A stretch of 64,000 nucleotides of DNA, taken from Rummeliibacillus suwonensis. Its GTDB lineage: Bacteria > Bacillota > Bacilli > Bacillales_A > Planococcaceae. Positions 54,015-62,924 of this stretch are shown one piece after another (position 1 is the first letter of the stretch; each line of letters starts with the position of its first letter). The DNA is taken from NCBI RefSeq assembly GCF_007896435.1, contig NZ_VCBL01000001.1:1822271-1886270 (forward strand), read 5' to 3'. A model generated the notes under the pieces. That model ran no database searches and was not told where the DNA came from. It worked only from the letters and a program-made list of their open reading frames with translations. The translations under genes and the position numbers were made by a program.

Positions 54015-54023
54015 GGGGATCAT

Positions 54024-54169
54024 GTAAAACTTTACACAGTGGAGGTTTTTTTATCCACTCCACTGTGTAAGTTAAACCCAACGGATATTTACAAGTAATG
54101 TCCCCCATTTATTTTCTGCTCATTACTGGAAATCTTAAAGTACGAGCTTACTGCACGTGAATGCGGGAT
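54024..54169. repeat. two-hairpin interspersed element overlapping a gene end
   Basis: Starts GTAAAACTTTACACAGTGGAGG with hairpin ACACAGTGGAGG/CCACTGTGT and ends GTGAATGCGGGATTTTTTT. Its right end lies inside the last codons of the MFS gene on the other strand (54148 onward). Confidence 0.6.
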
Positions 54170-55872
54170 TTTTTTTGATAAAACAACAGGCCGATTAAGC
54201 TGCAAATTAAAATAATGGGTGTACTCGTTTTATATAAATCTGTAAAAGATTTTGATAGATTATCTTTGCTATACTTTGTTATTTCCTCTGTATATAATTG
54301 AATCTCTTTATTAATTTGATTAATGTTTTGATTCACTTTATAGGAAATTTCTTTTGTTATACTATTTTTTTGGTCTTTTTTAGGATTTGTTGGTAGATCA
54401 TTTAATGCTTTAGTTACTTCTTGTTTGATGATCTTTTGTCTTTCAGTTTTAGAGATTAAATTAGTAGAAGAAGTTAGTTTTTGATTTGAACCTTCCACCA
54501 AACTTTTTCTGTCAATTTCAGATATAGTGTCTTTTAAGACTTTCTCTTTTTGTTGTGCATTAAGTAATTGGAGAGTATTTACTTTTTTATGTGCAAATTG
54601 ATAAACCTCCTGTTTTCTTTCAGTAAGATGATTGGTAAGAGTTGAAACAAAAATGGCTATTGCTAAAACTACTCCTAATTGTCGTAAAACAGAAACAACA
54701 CTTTGAGACGCTGTTAGTAATTCTCCCTCAAAAGAAGATGCTGCTAAAATAGTAATAGGACCAACGATTAAACCATATCCTATTCCTAATAAAACACAAG
54801 GCAGAATAATTTCTGAATAATCCGATCCCACCGTAATAGATTCGAGCAAGTAATATGAACACGCCATAACAATAAAACCTGATAGAATTACCGTAATTTT
54901 GCCTAGTTTTTTTAGCAATATGGGAGCAAGTGGAGAAATCAAAAAAATCATACCAGAAATAGGTGTTACCATAAGGGCAGCCTGAATTTCCGTCTTTTCA
55001 TACATTCTAGTTAGAAAAGTTGGAAGTAAAACTGTCACCCCCACCAAAAAAACATTGCTTAATATTACAGCAAGCGATGCACCTACGAATATTCGATCCT
55101 TAAAAAGTTTAAGATTGATCATTGGATCTATAACTTTTCTTTCCATCAAAATAAAACCGATAAAAGAAAAGCTACTTATACTAAAACAAGAGATCGTCTT
55201 GAAACTATTCCATCCCCATGCTCCACCCTTTACCAATGCTTCTGTCAAAAAAAAGATAGCGAAACTACTTAAAAATAACCCTACCCAATCTATTTTTGCC
55301 TTGACTCGTTCTTCATTTTTCACATTTAGCATTTTTAAGCATAAGAATATCCCCAATATGCAAATAGGTATATTAACCAGGAATACCCATTCCCAACTAA
55401 GATTCTCTGTTACTATTCCACCAATGGCAGGACCTAACGCAGCTGATAATCCTTGAGTTACTCCTAAAATGGAAAGAGCCGTATTTCTTTTACTTAAAGG
55501 AACTGATGAAACTCCGATAACCATACTTGTCGGAAATAAAATTGCTGCCCCAACACTCTGAATAAATCTTGATAGGATAAGAAAATCAACAGTAGCGGCT
55601 ACTGCACATAAAATAGATCCAATACCAAAAATGAGCAAGCCTACTATGTACATTTTAGCTTTACCAAACAGCTCAGCGATTCTTCCTAGTGGTATCGAAA
55701 AAACAGCTATAGACATTGTATAAATATTTAAAACCCACGACATTTTTTCTAAAGAGGCAGATAAGTCTAATTGGATAGCTGGTAGAGCAATGTTCATAAT
55801 CGTTGTGTCTATCATACATAGAAATATGCCTACACACATTAAAAAAACAATTTTAAGCCCTTTTTGCTCCAT
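54148..55872 (-). CDS. DHA2-type MFS drug exporter with hydrophilic insert
   Basis: 574 residues, 14-TM DHA2 family (EmrB/LmrB-like): DTTIMNIALPAIQ near residue 22, loop motif GRIAELFGKAK, motif C in GLSAALGPAIGG. Between the last two TM helices lies a charged 130-residue segment (about 415-545), predicted to be outside the cell. The protein ends in QKKSRIHVQ, whose codons fall inside a dispersed repeat, so the extreme C-terminus is not ancestral. It is 5 bp downstream of a PadR repressor gene, which probably controls it. Likely exports a toxic hydrophobic compound. Confidence 0.88.
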   Translation of the reverse strand: MEQKGLKIVFLMCVGIFLCMIDTTIMNIALPAIQLDLSASLEKMSWVLNIYTMSIAVFSIPLGRIAELFGKAKMYIVGLLIFGIGSILCAVAATVDFLILSRFIQSVGAAILFPTSMVIGVSSVPLSKRNTALSILGVTQGLSAALGPAIGGIVTENLSWEWVFLVNIPICILGIFLCLKMLNVKNEERVKAKIDWVGLFLSSFAIFFLTEALVKGGAWGWNSFKTISCFSISSFSFIGFILMERKVIDPMINLKLFKDRIFVGASLAVILSNVFLVGVTVLLPTFLTRMYEKTEIQAALMVTPISGMIFLISPLAPILLKKLGKITVILSGFIVMACSYYLLESITVGSDYSEIILPCVLLGIGYGLIVGPITILAASSFEGELLTASQSVVSVLRQLGVVLAIAIFVSTLTNHLTERKQEVYQFAHKKVNTLQLLNAQQKEKVLKDTISEIDRKSLVEGSNQKLTSSTNLISKTERQKIIKQEVTKALNDLPTNPKKDQKNSITKEISYKVNQNINQINKEIQLYTEEITKYSKDNLSKSFTDLYKTSTPIILICSLIGLLFYQKKSRIHVQ

Positions 55873-55877
55873 TCTAA

Positions 55878-56432
55878 TTAATCCTTCCCTTTTACATTTT
55901 CTCCAATACCTTCTTTTATTTGTTTTAATTCAATCAGTTTTCTTTCCAATGTTTCTATTTGTGCTGCGTACTGTGATATTCCTACTTCTAAACATATTTC
56001 TTGAGGCATCGACATTTTTTGAGCCCAATCTGCTTTTTTTGTATAAAGTTGTTCTAGACTTTTTCTCTTAGTATTTATTTCTTCCTCCACCCACTTAATT
56101 AAAGTTGGTTTATCAACATACTCACCAAAATACATTCTCATTAGAAAATCAGAGCATAATACATCTTTTTGTATATTTTGTTCAAGGTATTGATTAAATT
56201 CTTTCACTCCTTTTTTAGTAATCGAATATACATTTTTATTTGGTTTGCCTTCTTGAATAACGATATCCTTGTCGATCATTCCTTCTTTTTCTAATTGTCT
56301 CAAAGTTGGATAGATCATCCCAAAGCTACCATCGAAAAAATGTGAAAATACATCTTCAAATACCAACTTTATATCATAACCAGACATTGAATGTTTAAGT
56401 AAGGTACCTAAGATAACATCTCTTCCTTTCAT
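55878..56432 (-). CDS. PadR-family regulator
   Basis: 184 residues: N-terminal winged helix of the PadR type (LGTLLKHSMSGYDIKLVFE, YPTLRQLEKEGMI) and a C-terminal coiled-coil dimerisation part (about 110-180). First gene of a two-gene unit with the MFS exporter. PadR regulators of this AphA-like subclass usually repress the adjacent transporter until a drug binds. An upstream region (56433-56624) holds an A/T-rich promoter. Confidence 0.9.
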   Translation of the reverse strand: MKGRDVILGTLLKHSMSGYDIKLVFEDVFSHFFDGSFGMIYPTLRQLEKEGMIDKDIVIQEGKPNKNVYSITKKGVKEFNQYLEQNIQKDVLCSDFLMRMYFGEYVDKPTLIKWVEEEINTKRKSLEQLYTKKADWAQKMSMPQEICLEVGISQYAAQIETLERKLIELKQIKEGIGENVKGKD

Positions 56433-56624
56433 AATTACACTTCAGCTCCTTTATATTAACATTGATAATATAAATAAAAATCATATGAATGATGATAGTA
56501 TACTATACAATAGATTTATTGTATATATTTAATGATCTAATTATTTTTTATTGAAACACTGCTAGATGATGAAAATCTATTTATTATTTCTATGTTTCAC
56601 AGCTATGTATAAAAGAAAAAACCA

Positions 56625-56657
56625 TAAAAAAAACCAAGAACTTTGTTGTTCTTGGTC
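56625..56657 (-). terminator. terminator of polyamine operon
   Basis: Read leftward, ACCAAGAAC-AACAAA-GTTCTTGGT followed by eight T, about 35 bp past the nspC stop. Confidence 0.85.
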
Positions 56658-56692
56658 CCCTTATTCTTAAAAGAATTATCACTTTTAGAGCG

Positions 56693-57820
56693 TTATGAAA
56701 GTCTTCCTTTAAAATCCTCATAATTAAACTGATGGACAATACGACAATCTCCATTTTTATCCTTGATCACAAGATTTGGTAATGCCATTCCATTAAATGT
56801 GTTGGTTTTGACCATCGTATAAATAGCCATATCCCCAAATACGAGTCGATCACCATTTTTTAAAGGCTGATCGAAAGAATAATCACCAATTATATCTCCT
56901 GTTAGACAAGTTGGTCCACCAAGGCGATACGTATAAGCCTTCTCCCCTTTTTCACCTGAGTCAAATAATGGAGGGCGATACGGCATTTCCAATACATCCG
57001 GCATATGGCAGCATGCAGAAGTATCCAAAATGGCAATATCCATATCATTTTGAAGCGTATCAAGCACTGTTGTCACTAGGACACCAGCATTTAATGCAAT
57101 GGCTTCACCTGGTTCAAGATAAACCTCTACATCATATTTTTTCTGAATTCTTGTGATACACTCTTCCAATAAAGGTATATTATAATCTTCTCTCGTAATA
57201 TGATGCCCGCCGCCAAAGTTGATCCATTTCATTTGAGAGAGCCATGGGCCAAATTTTTCTTCAACCGCTTCTAAAGTAATCGCCAAATCATCCGCATTTT
57301 GCTCACAAAGTGTATGGAAATGCAAACCTGAAACACCTTCAAGCCATTCAGGGCGAAATTGGCTGATTGTTACACCAAATCGAGAGCCCGGTGCACATGG
57401 ATCATAGATCTCATGACCCACTTGTGTTGAGCATTCAGGATTGATGCGCAAACCTATGCTTTTTCCTGCGTTCAATACTTTATCTCGATATTTTGCTATT
57501 TGTGAAAAAGAATTGAAAACAATATGATCGCATAATTCGAGTATTTCATCAATTTCATCTTCGCGATAAGCTGGAGAAAAAACATGATTTTCTTTCCCCA
57601 TTTCTTCATATCCAAGTTTCGCCTCATATAGGCCGCTACCAGCAGTACCACTTAAATATTCGCCAATCATTGGATACAATTCATACATCGAAAATGCCTT
57701 TTGTGCGAGAAGAATCTTACATCCCGTACGATCCATGACACCCTTTAAAATTTGAAGATTTTCTTCAAGCAGGTTTTCATCCACTACAAAACTAGGTGTA
57801 GGTATTTCGCTAAACTTCAT
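56693..57820 (-). CDS. nspC: carboxynorspermidine/carboxyspermidine decarboxylase
   Basis: 375 residues, alanine-racemase-fold PLP decarboxylase of the NspC group. The PLP Lys is in KILLAQKAFSMY (about residue 41), and GVSGLHFHTLCEQN plus the CCHMPDVLEMPYRPP segment with its catalytic Cys are typical. It decarboxylates carboxynorspermidine or carboxyspermidine to the polyamine, the last step of the aspartate-semialdehyde-dependent route. It starts 1 bp after the stop of the dehydrogenase gene, so the pair is one operon. Confidence 0.92.
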   Translation of the reverse strand: MKFSEIPTPSFVVDENLLEENLQILKGVMDRTGCKILLAQKAFSMYELYPMIGEYLSGTAGSGLYEAKLGYEEMGKENHVFSPAYREDEIDEILELCDHIVFNSFSQIAKYRDKVLNAGKSIGLRINPECSTQVGHEIYDPCAPGSRFGVTISQFRPEWLEGVSGLHFHTLCEQNADDLAITLEAVEEKFGPWLSQMKWINFGGGHHITREDYNIPLLEECITRIQKKYDVEVYLEPGEAIALNAGVLVTTVLDTLQNDMDIAILDTSACCHMPDVLEMPYRPPLFDSGEKGEKAYTYRLGGPTCLTGDIIGDYSFDQPLKNGDRLVFGDMAIYTMVKTNTFNGMALPNLVIKDKNGDCRIVHQFNYEDFKGRLS

Positions 57821-57821
57821 C

Positions 57822-59024
57822 TTAGTCTACAAGCTCCGGATCAAAACTTTCTTTCCATGGAAGTCCCCATTTATTGAGTGCATCCATAAATGGATCTGGA
57901 TCGAATTCCTCAATATTGTAGACACCTTTTTTATCCCATGTACCTGTTACTAACATCATAGCACCAATCATAGCTGGTACGCCTGTTGTATAGGAAACTG
58001 CTTGTGAACCTACTTCTTTATAGCATTCTTCATGATCACATACATTGTATAAATAGTATGTTTTATCTTTACCGCCTTTTTTACCACGGAAGATACAACC
58101 TATATTTGTTTTACCCTTTGTACGTGGTCCTAGTGAAGCTGGATCAGGAAGTACTGCTTTCAAAAATTGTAGTGGGATGATTTGTTTTCCTTCAAATTCA
58201 ATTGGTTCAATAGAAGTCATACCAACATTTTCTAGACATTTTAAATGGGTTAAATAGCTTTCGCCGAAAGTCATAAAGAAGCGAATGCGTTTAATACCTG
58301 GAATATTCAATGCAAGTGATTCAATTTCTTCATGGTGCAATAAATACATATCTTTATCGCCGATTTCAGGGAAATTATAGGCACGTTTGATTTCCATTGG
58401 TTCCGTTTCTACCCATTCACCATTCTCCCAATAGCTACCTTTTGCAGAAACTTCACGAATATTGATTTCTGGATTGAAGTTAGTTGCAAATGGATAGCCA
58501 TGATCCCCGGCGTTACAGTCAAGAATATCGATATATTCAATCTCATCAAACTCATGTTTTAATGCGTATGCAGCAAATACACTTGTGATACCTGGATCAA
58601 AACCGCTACCAAGAAGTGCTGTAATACCCGCTTCTTCAAAACGTTGACGGTATGCCCATTGCCAGCTATATTCAAATTTTGCAGTATCTTCTGGTTCGTA
58701 GTTTGCAGTATCTAAATAATTTGTTTTCGTTGCAAGACATGCATCCATAATCGTTAAATCTTGGTATGGTAATGCAAGATTCATCACGATATCTGGTTTT
58801 ACTTCGTTGATCAAAGCAATAAGTTCGTCCACATTATCTGCATCTACTTTTGCAGTTGTAATTTTTGTTTCCGTTTTTCCTTCTAATTTCTCTTTTAAAG
58901 CATCACATTTTGCTTTTGTACGGCTTGCAATGCAAAGCTCCTCAAATACTTCTGAATTTTGACAACATTTTTGGATGGCAACGGAAGCTACTCCTCCGCA
59001 ACCGATAACTAGTGCTTTTCCCAT
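57822..59024 (-). CDS. carboxynorspermidine dehydrogenase (saccharopine dehydrogenase family)
   Basis: 400 residues. The NAD(P) Rossmann motif GCGGVASVAIQKC opens the protein, and a saccharopine-dehydrogenase-type fold follows (GSGFDPGITSVFAAYAL, DHGYPFATNFNPEINIREVS). It condenses a diamine with L-aspartate-4-semialdehyde and reduces the imine. The in-frame ATG at 59042 is less likely, because GGGAGAG stands before the ATG at 59024. Whether the product is norspermidine or spermidine depends on the diamine supplied. Confidence 0.9.
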   Translation of the reverse strand: MGKALVIGCGGVASVAIQKCCQNSEVFEELCIASRTKAKCDALKEKLEGKTETKITTAKVDADNVDELIALINEVKPDIVMNLALPYQDLTIMDACLATKTNYLDTANYEPEDTAKFEYSWQWAYRQRFEEAGITALLGSGFDPGITSVFAAYALKHEFDEIEYIDILDCNAGDHGYPFATNFNPEINIREVSAKGSYWENGEWVETEPMEIKRAYNFPEIGDKDMYLLHHEEIESLALNIPGIKRIRFFMTFGESYLTHLKCLENVGMTSIEPIEFEGKQIIPLQFLKAVLPDPASLGPRTKGKTNIGCIFRGKKGGKDKTYYLYNVCDHEECYKEVGSQAVSYTTGVPAMIGAMMLVTGTWDKKGVYNIEEFDPDPFMDALNKWGLPWKESFDPELVD

Positions 59025-59134
59025 TTTTTTCTCTCCCAGCAAAGTAGATTTTCAAAGTATTTATGGAAACATAACAGGTAGAATACACACTGAATATTCC
59101 CGAAAACTTACTGTGAAATAGCCTAAAATGGATA

Positions 59135-59180
59135 ATAAAAAAAGCAAATGAAAACGCATCATAGCGCACCACTTGCTTTC
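59135..59180 (-). terminator. terminator upstream of the polyamine operon
   Basis: Read leftward, AAAGCAAGTG pairs with CATTTGCTTT and is followed by TTTTTATT. It lies 110 bp before the dehydrogenase ATG, on the same strand, so it may be an attenuator in the operon's leader. Confidence 0.6.
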
Positions 59181-59360
59181 GATATAACGATAAGATAAAG
59201 AAAAGCATACACATACATATATGGTACATCGTTCTCTATTTCACCAAACAATGTTTTAGTAGATTCGCTCTTCTATATCCATTCATATCAATTTATATCA
59301 TTTTAGATCAGAGTCTATATAGCAAACAATTACTTTTACCACTCTTATTGACCGTTTCAC

Positions 59361-59481
59361 AAGTTGATGTGCATTTGCACTGGTTGTAAAGTAACCAACT
59401 TATAAAATTTGAGCATTTGCTCAATCAATAAGGCAACGAAAAAGTTGCCAATCGGCATTTGACCCGGCACACCGTTGCCTT
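59361..59481 (-). ncRNA. candidate structured leader of polyamine operon
   Basis: Three hairpins follow one another leftward: AAGGCAACG/CGTTGCCTT (59481-59430), GAGC-AAAT-GCTC (59422-59411), and AAGTTG...CAACTT (59401-59361) enclosing GGTTACTTTACAACC and GTGC-AAAT-GCAC. The CAAATGC motif recurs three times. I match no known riboswitch. An alternative reading is a short leader peptide in the same strand (MPIGNFFVALLIEQML...). No promoter is assigned. Other parts of 59181-59360 and 59482-59726 appear empty. Confidence 0.35.
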
Positions 59482-59726
59482 AACTCTCCAAAGGAAAGTG
59501 GTCAAAATTATCTGCTTGGAAAACCCTGATACTTCAATATCTGCTTTCCAAAATCATAACTTCATCATCATAACAACTAATCACTCATTTAGCAATAGGA
59601 AAAATAAATATTCGTTCAAAATAGGGATAAAACCGTTTGGCATGTGTATCAAGGACATTTTAATGATCTATTTTATATGAAATTCATTTTATCTAAGGCT
59701 TCATGAAACTCAATTTTGATTCGCAA

Positions 59727-59765
59727 TGAAAAAGTCACTTCCTTATCGAAATAGAAGTGACTTTA
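59727..59765 (-). terminator. terminator of small membrane protein gene
   Basis: Read leftward, AAAGTCACTTC pairs with GAAGTGACTTT and is followed by TT and C; it lies 8 bp past the small gene's stop. Confidence 0.8.
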
Positions 59766-59772
59766 TCGATTA

Positions 59773-59943
59773 TTAGAAATTTAATTTGTTAAATAATCGG
59801 ATATGGAAAATTTTATGATAAATCACAAAATAAAGTACAGGTAACGCAATAAGCATCAACATTGAATATTCTACAGGTAATGATGTATTGATCACATTGC
59901 CGATGACAATAAATAGAAGCGTAGCAACCATAAATTTGAACAT
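59773..59943 (-). CDS. small membrane protein, 56 aa
   Basis: AAAGGGGTAA precedes an ATG for a 56-residue protein with two hydrophobic helices (FMVATLLFIVIGNVI and MLMLIALPVLYFVIY) and a basic C-terminus (HKIFHIRLFNKLNF). It has its own terminator. No family recognised. Two-helix hairpins of this size are often stress or spore membrane peptides. The gap 59944-60428 upstream is A/T-rich, with a weak remnant of the MITE-like left end near 60155. Confidence 0.65.
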   Translation of the reverse strand: MFKFMVATLLFIVIGNVINTSLPVEYSMLMLIALPVLYFVIYHKIFHIRLFNKLNF

Positions 59944-60428
59944 TTTTATTACCCCTTTTCAGTTAGTTTCATATTAACGATCATTTTACTCATGACTCAA
60001 ATCACGATCGTGTTTCAAAAAATTTATATATAATATCTGTATTCGTTTACATTTTACATCATTATGGCTGTTTTGTGAACAAAATGTGTAAAATTTATTT
60101 CAAAAAATTGAACATTTTTATTTGTTCTTAAATTTGTCAATAGTTAGGTGCTTGAAGCCATTTCATAATGAAAAATCCATGTAAAAATACTAATATTCCC
60201 CATCAATATAAACATTCACGTTCAGACAGGGGTGTTCCGATTGTCACAGGACTCTACCAGAGATAGCTTTGAATAGGGTAGTTAATATGTGAGAAAATTG
60301 AACACCTACTTTGAAAAAAACAGGTGATCAATCATTTTATCAAATACTGTAAATATCTATGATAGGATTATTAGCATTCAATCCATTTGCTTGTTACAAT
60401 GATTTTGTAATGACTAAACTTATAGGAT

Positions 60429-61253
60429 GTGATCCTCTTGATTAATTTGTTGATTTTAAAATTTTTAGAAGACATAAAAAATGCAAAAGAATACAGTTAT
60501 TTTCCAAAAGCGGATCAGCAACGTTTAGATGAGATTATACAATTCGTTGGAACTGGAAAAGATGTTACATCTCTATTTCAAGAGGTACAATCAAACAATA
60601 AACAATTGGCTCAATTGACGCTTGATGATCTATTTAGTGATGAAACTGAAGATTTTGAACCAATTGAAGGCATTATGCAATTAAAGATTACCTTAAATGG
60701 AGCTAAACCCCCTATTTGGAGAAGAATTCTCGTTGATCCTAATATGACTTTTGATGAATTGCACAATGTCATTCAAGTATCCATGGGATGGACAAACTCT
60801 CATTTATATAATTTTAATTATAAAAATATTTATATCGAACCAGAAAATGATGAGTTTGACTTTGGTTCACCATTCGGTAAAGAGTCATTAGATGCAGAAA
60901 TAACCATAATTGGTAATCTTCTCTCACATGAAGGAGAAAGCTGCATCTACACTTATGACTTCGGAGATAATTGGGAGCATACGATCAAAGTAGAAAAAAT
61001 AATTTCTGATGAAACGTCAGAAAATGACGAATTTTTTGTTCCTCACTGCATCAAAGCAAAGCGTGCATGCCCTCCAGAAGATTGTGGAGGCATTCCAGGA
61101 TTAGCTGAATTAGAAAAAGTGTTGGTTGGTCCAAAAACAGAAGAACAAGATTCTCTCAAAATTTGGATTGGTGAATCTTATGATAGTGAAAAAGTAGATC
61201 TCGATGACATCAATCAAAATCTACAAAAATTATATAAAGAGCTATTCCTATAA
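60429..61253 (+). CDS. plasmid pRiA4b ORF-3 family protein
   Basis: About 274 residues. The C-terminal 190 (about 80-270) form the PF07929 fold with MQLKITLNGAKPPIWRRIL, TFDELHNVIQVSMGW, YTYDFGDNWEHTIKVEKI and CPPEDCGGIPG. The function of this family is unknown despite wide spread in bacteria and plasmids. The N-terminal 60 residues are helical and hydrophobic at first. The GTG at 60429 and a TTG at 60438 are both possible starts, and no good ribosome binding site decides. Confidence 0.82.
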   Translation: MILLINLLILKFLEDIKNAKEYSYFPKADQQRLDEIIQFVGTGKDVTSLFQEVQSNNKQLAQLTLDDLFSDETEDFEPIEGIMQLKITLNGAKPPIWRRILVDPNMTFDELHNVIQVSMGWTNSHLYNFNYKNIYIEPENDEFDFGSPFGKESLDAEITIIGNLLSHEGESCIYTYDFGDNWEHTIKVEKIISDETSENDEFFVPHCIKAKRACPPEDCGGIPGLAELEKVLVGPKTEEQDSLKIWIGESYDSEKVDLDDINQNLQKLYKELFL

Positions 61254-61265
61254 ACTGGTAAACAA

Positions 61266-61317
61266 AAAACGCCTTCCTATCCTTGAACAATTGGTTCAAT
61301 AGAGAATGGCGTTTTTA
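61266..61317. terminator. bidirectional terminator
   Basis: AACGCC...TTGAAC-AATT-GGTTCAA...GGCGTTTTT, shared by the convergent genes on both sides. Confidence 0.75.
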
Positions 61318-61348
61318 TTAAAATCCAAAGTTTGGATGAAATATTCAA

Positions 61349-62584
61349 TTATCCTAAAATGTATTTTTGCTGTTCGTCTTTTGGCACCATACTCCCGCCA
61401 GTTGCCCAGACGATGTGGGTGGCATTTGGATTGTCGGTTGCGTCCTTCAATTGCTCTAGTCCAATAAATCCAGCTACTGCGGATGGCTCTACAATGATTT
61501 TTTCCATTTGATACAATGTTCGAACATATTGGGAAAGCCGTTCATCTGAAATTGTCATGATGCCATCTAGTAATGGTTCCATCTGTTGTCCAACAAACGA
61601 GGAAGGCCGCCCCACAGCTAAACCGTCCGCAATGGTTAAATTAGATAAACCGATATCTTGAACTGCGATTTTATCATGTAAACCAGTTGCCATTCCTAAA
61701 AGCATACACGGAGACTCTATTGGCTCTACAAAATAGCCATGTACATTTTCTCCAAAGCTCTCTTTCAAACCATATGTCACGCCACCTGGCCCACCGCCAA
61801 CCCCACATGGGATATAAACATAAAGGGGATGATTTGCATCGACCGCAATGTTCTCTTCTTGAAGTTGTTGCTTTAATCTTCTACCAGCTACCGCATAGCC
61901 TGCAAACAATTGTTTAGAATGCTCATCGTCGATAAAATAACTGTTTGGATCTTTTAATGCTTCTTTCCTGCCCGCATCAACAGCTAAAGAAAAATCTCCA
62001 CTGTGTTCCACAACCGTTACACCTATTTTTCGTAACAATTGTTTCTTCCACTCTTTTGCATCATGAGACATATGTACATTTACTTTAAACCCTAAAGTTG
62101 CGCTCATGATCCCAATACTAAGCCCTAAATTCCCTGTGGAGCCGACCACAATTGTGTATTGGCTCAATAATTTCTGAATCGGTTTTATGGTAAAAATCTT
62201 ATAATTATCCTCTAACCTTACAAACCTGTGCTCCATCGCAATTTTCTCTGCGGCATAAAGCACTTCATGAATCCCACCACGTGCCTTGATAGAACCGCTA
62301 ATAGGCAACGCATCATCTCGTTTTACGTATAGTTTACCTTTAACCCCTAACTTTTGCTGCATGACCGGTACGGATTGCAATACGGATTCTACTTTCCCAT
62401 CTTGTTTTTTCGTTTCAGGAAAAACCTCTTGAAAATAAGGGGCAAATCGCTTTAAACGCCCTTCAGCATCATCGATCAGCGCTGAGTCAATTTGATAAAT
62501 CTCTGACTTCTTTTTATTTTTCCAAACAATCATCTTTTTACTTTTCAATTCATCGATTAAGTTCTGAAAAGGTGATAAATCCAT
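61349..62584 (-). CDS. dsdA: D-serine ammonia-lyase
   Basis: 411 residues, fold-type II PLP enzyme. PLP Lys in SGSIKARGG (about residue 100), GSTGNLGLSIG, and the phosphate-binding CGVGGGPGGVTYG. It deaminates D-serine (and D-threonine) to pyruvate and ammonia. Slightly shorter than E. coli DsdA (442), but the core is complete. A late-acting Thr/Gly motif WATGGSMVP closes the active site. Single gene; no DsdC-type regulator or transporter adjoins it. Confidence 0.9.
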   Translation of the reverse strand: MDLSPFQNLIDELKSKKMIVWKNKKKSEIYQIDSALIDDAEGRLKRFAPYFQEVFPETKKQDGKVESVLQSVPVMQQKLGVKGKLYVKRDDALPISGSIKARGGIHEVLYAAEKIAMEHRFVRLEDNYKIFTIKPIQKLLSQYTIVVGSTGNLGLSIGIMSATLGFKVNVHMSHDAKEWKKQLLRKIGVTVVEHSGDFSLAVDAGRKEALKDPNSYFIDDEHSKQLFAGYAVAGRRLKQQLQEENIAVDANHPLYVYIPCGVGGGPGGVTYGLKESFGENVHGYFVEPIESPCMLLGMATGLHDKIAVQDIGLSNLTIADGLAVGRPSSFVGQQMEPLLDGIMTISDERLSQYVRTLYQMEKIIVEPSAVAGFIGLEQLKDATDNPNATHIVWATGGSMVPKDEQQKYILG

Positions 62585-62699
62585 TTTTCATCCCACTCCC
62601 TTTCACCTCATATCATCACTTTATGAAAAATAGCCAAAAAAATCTAGTATTTCATCAACATTTTAAGATGAAATACTAGATGACTATTTAAATTTCTAT

Positions 62700-62855
62700 A
62701 TAAAGTGAAACTTCGCCCAGTAGGGACCCTCTCTATCCCCACTGAGTGTTAGTTGAACCAATCGGGCTTCCACAGGCAGTTGTTCCCTCACTTATCTTCC
62801 ATGTTTCCCTACATTTTAATGTGAGGGATCTTACTGCCTGTTGATGCGGGATAAA
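62700..62855. repeat. two-hairpin interspersed element
   Basis: ATAAA on both sides, start GTGAAACTTCGCCCAGTAGGG, end GATGCGGGATAAA, directly followed by a further GTGAAACTACATC, as if a second element had begun. It fills most of the gap 62585-62924. Confidence 0.65.
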
Positions 62856-62924
62856 GTGAAACTACATCATCAACTGTGCAACCTATCTCTTCCAAATCAA
62901 CACACCTGACAATAAATATCTATT

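Noticed and set aside
59459-59680. Rightward 73-codon frame
   Set aside because: No ribosome binding site and low-complexity composition; it crosses the candidate leader structure on the other strand.
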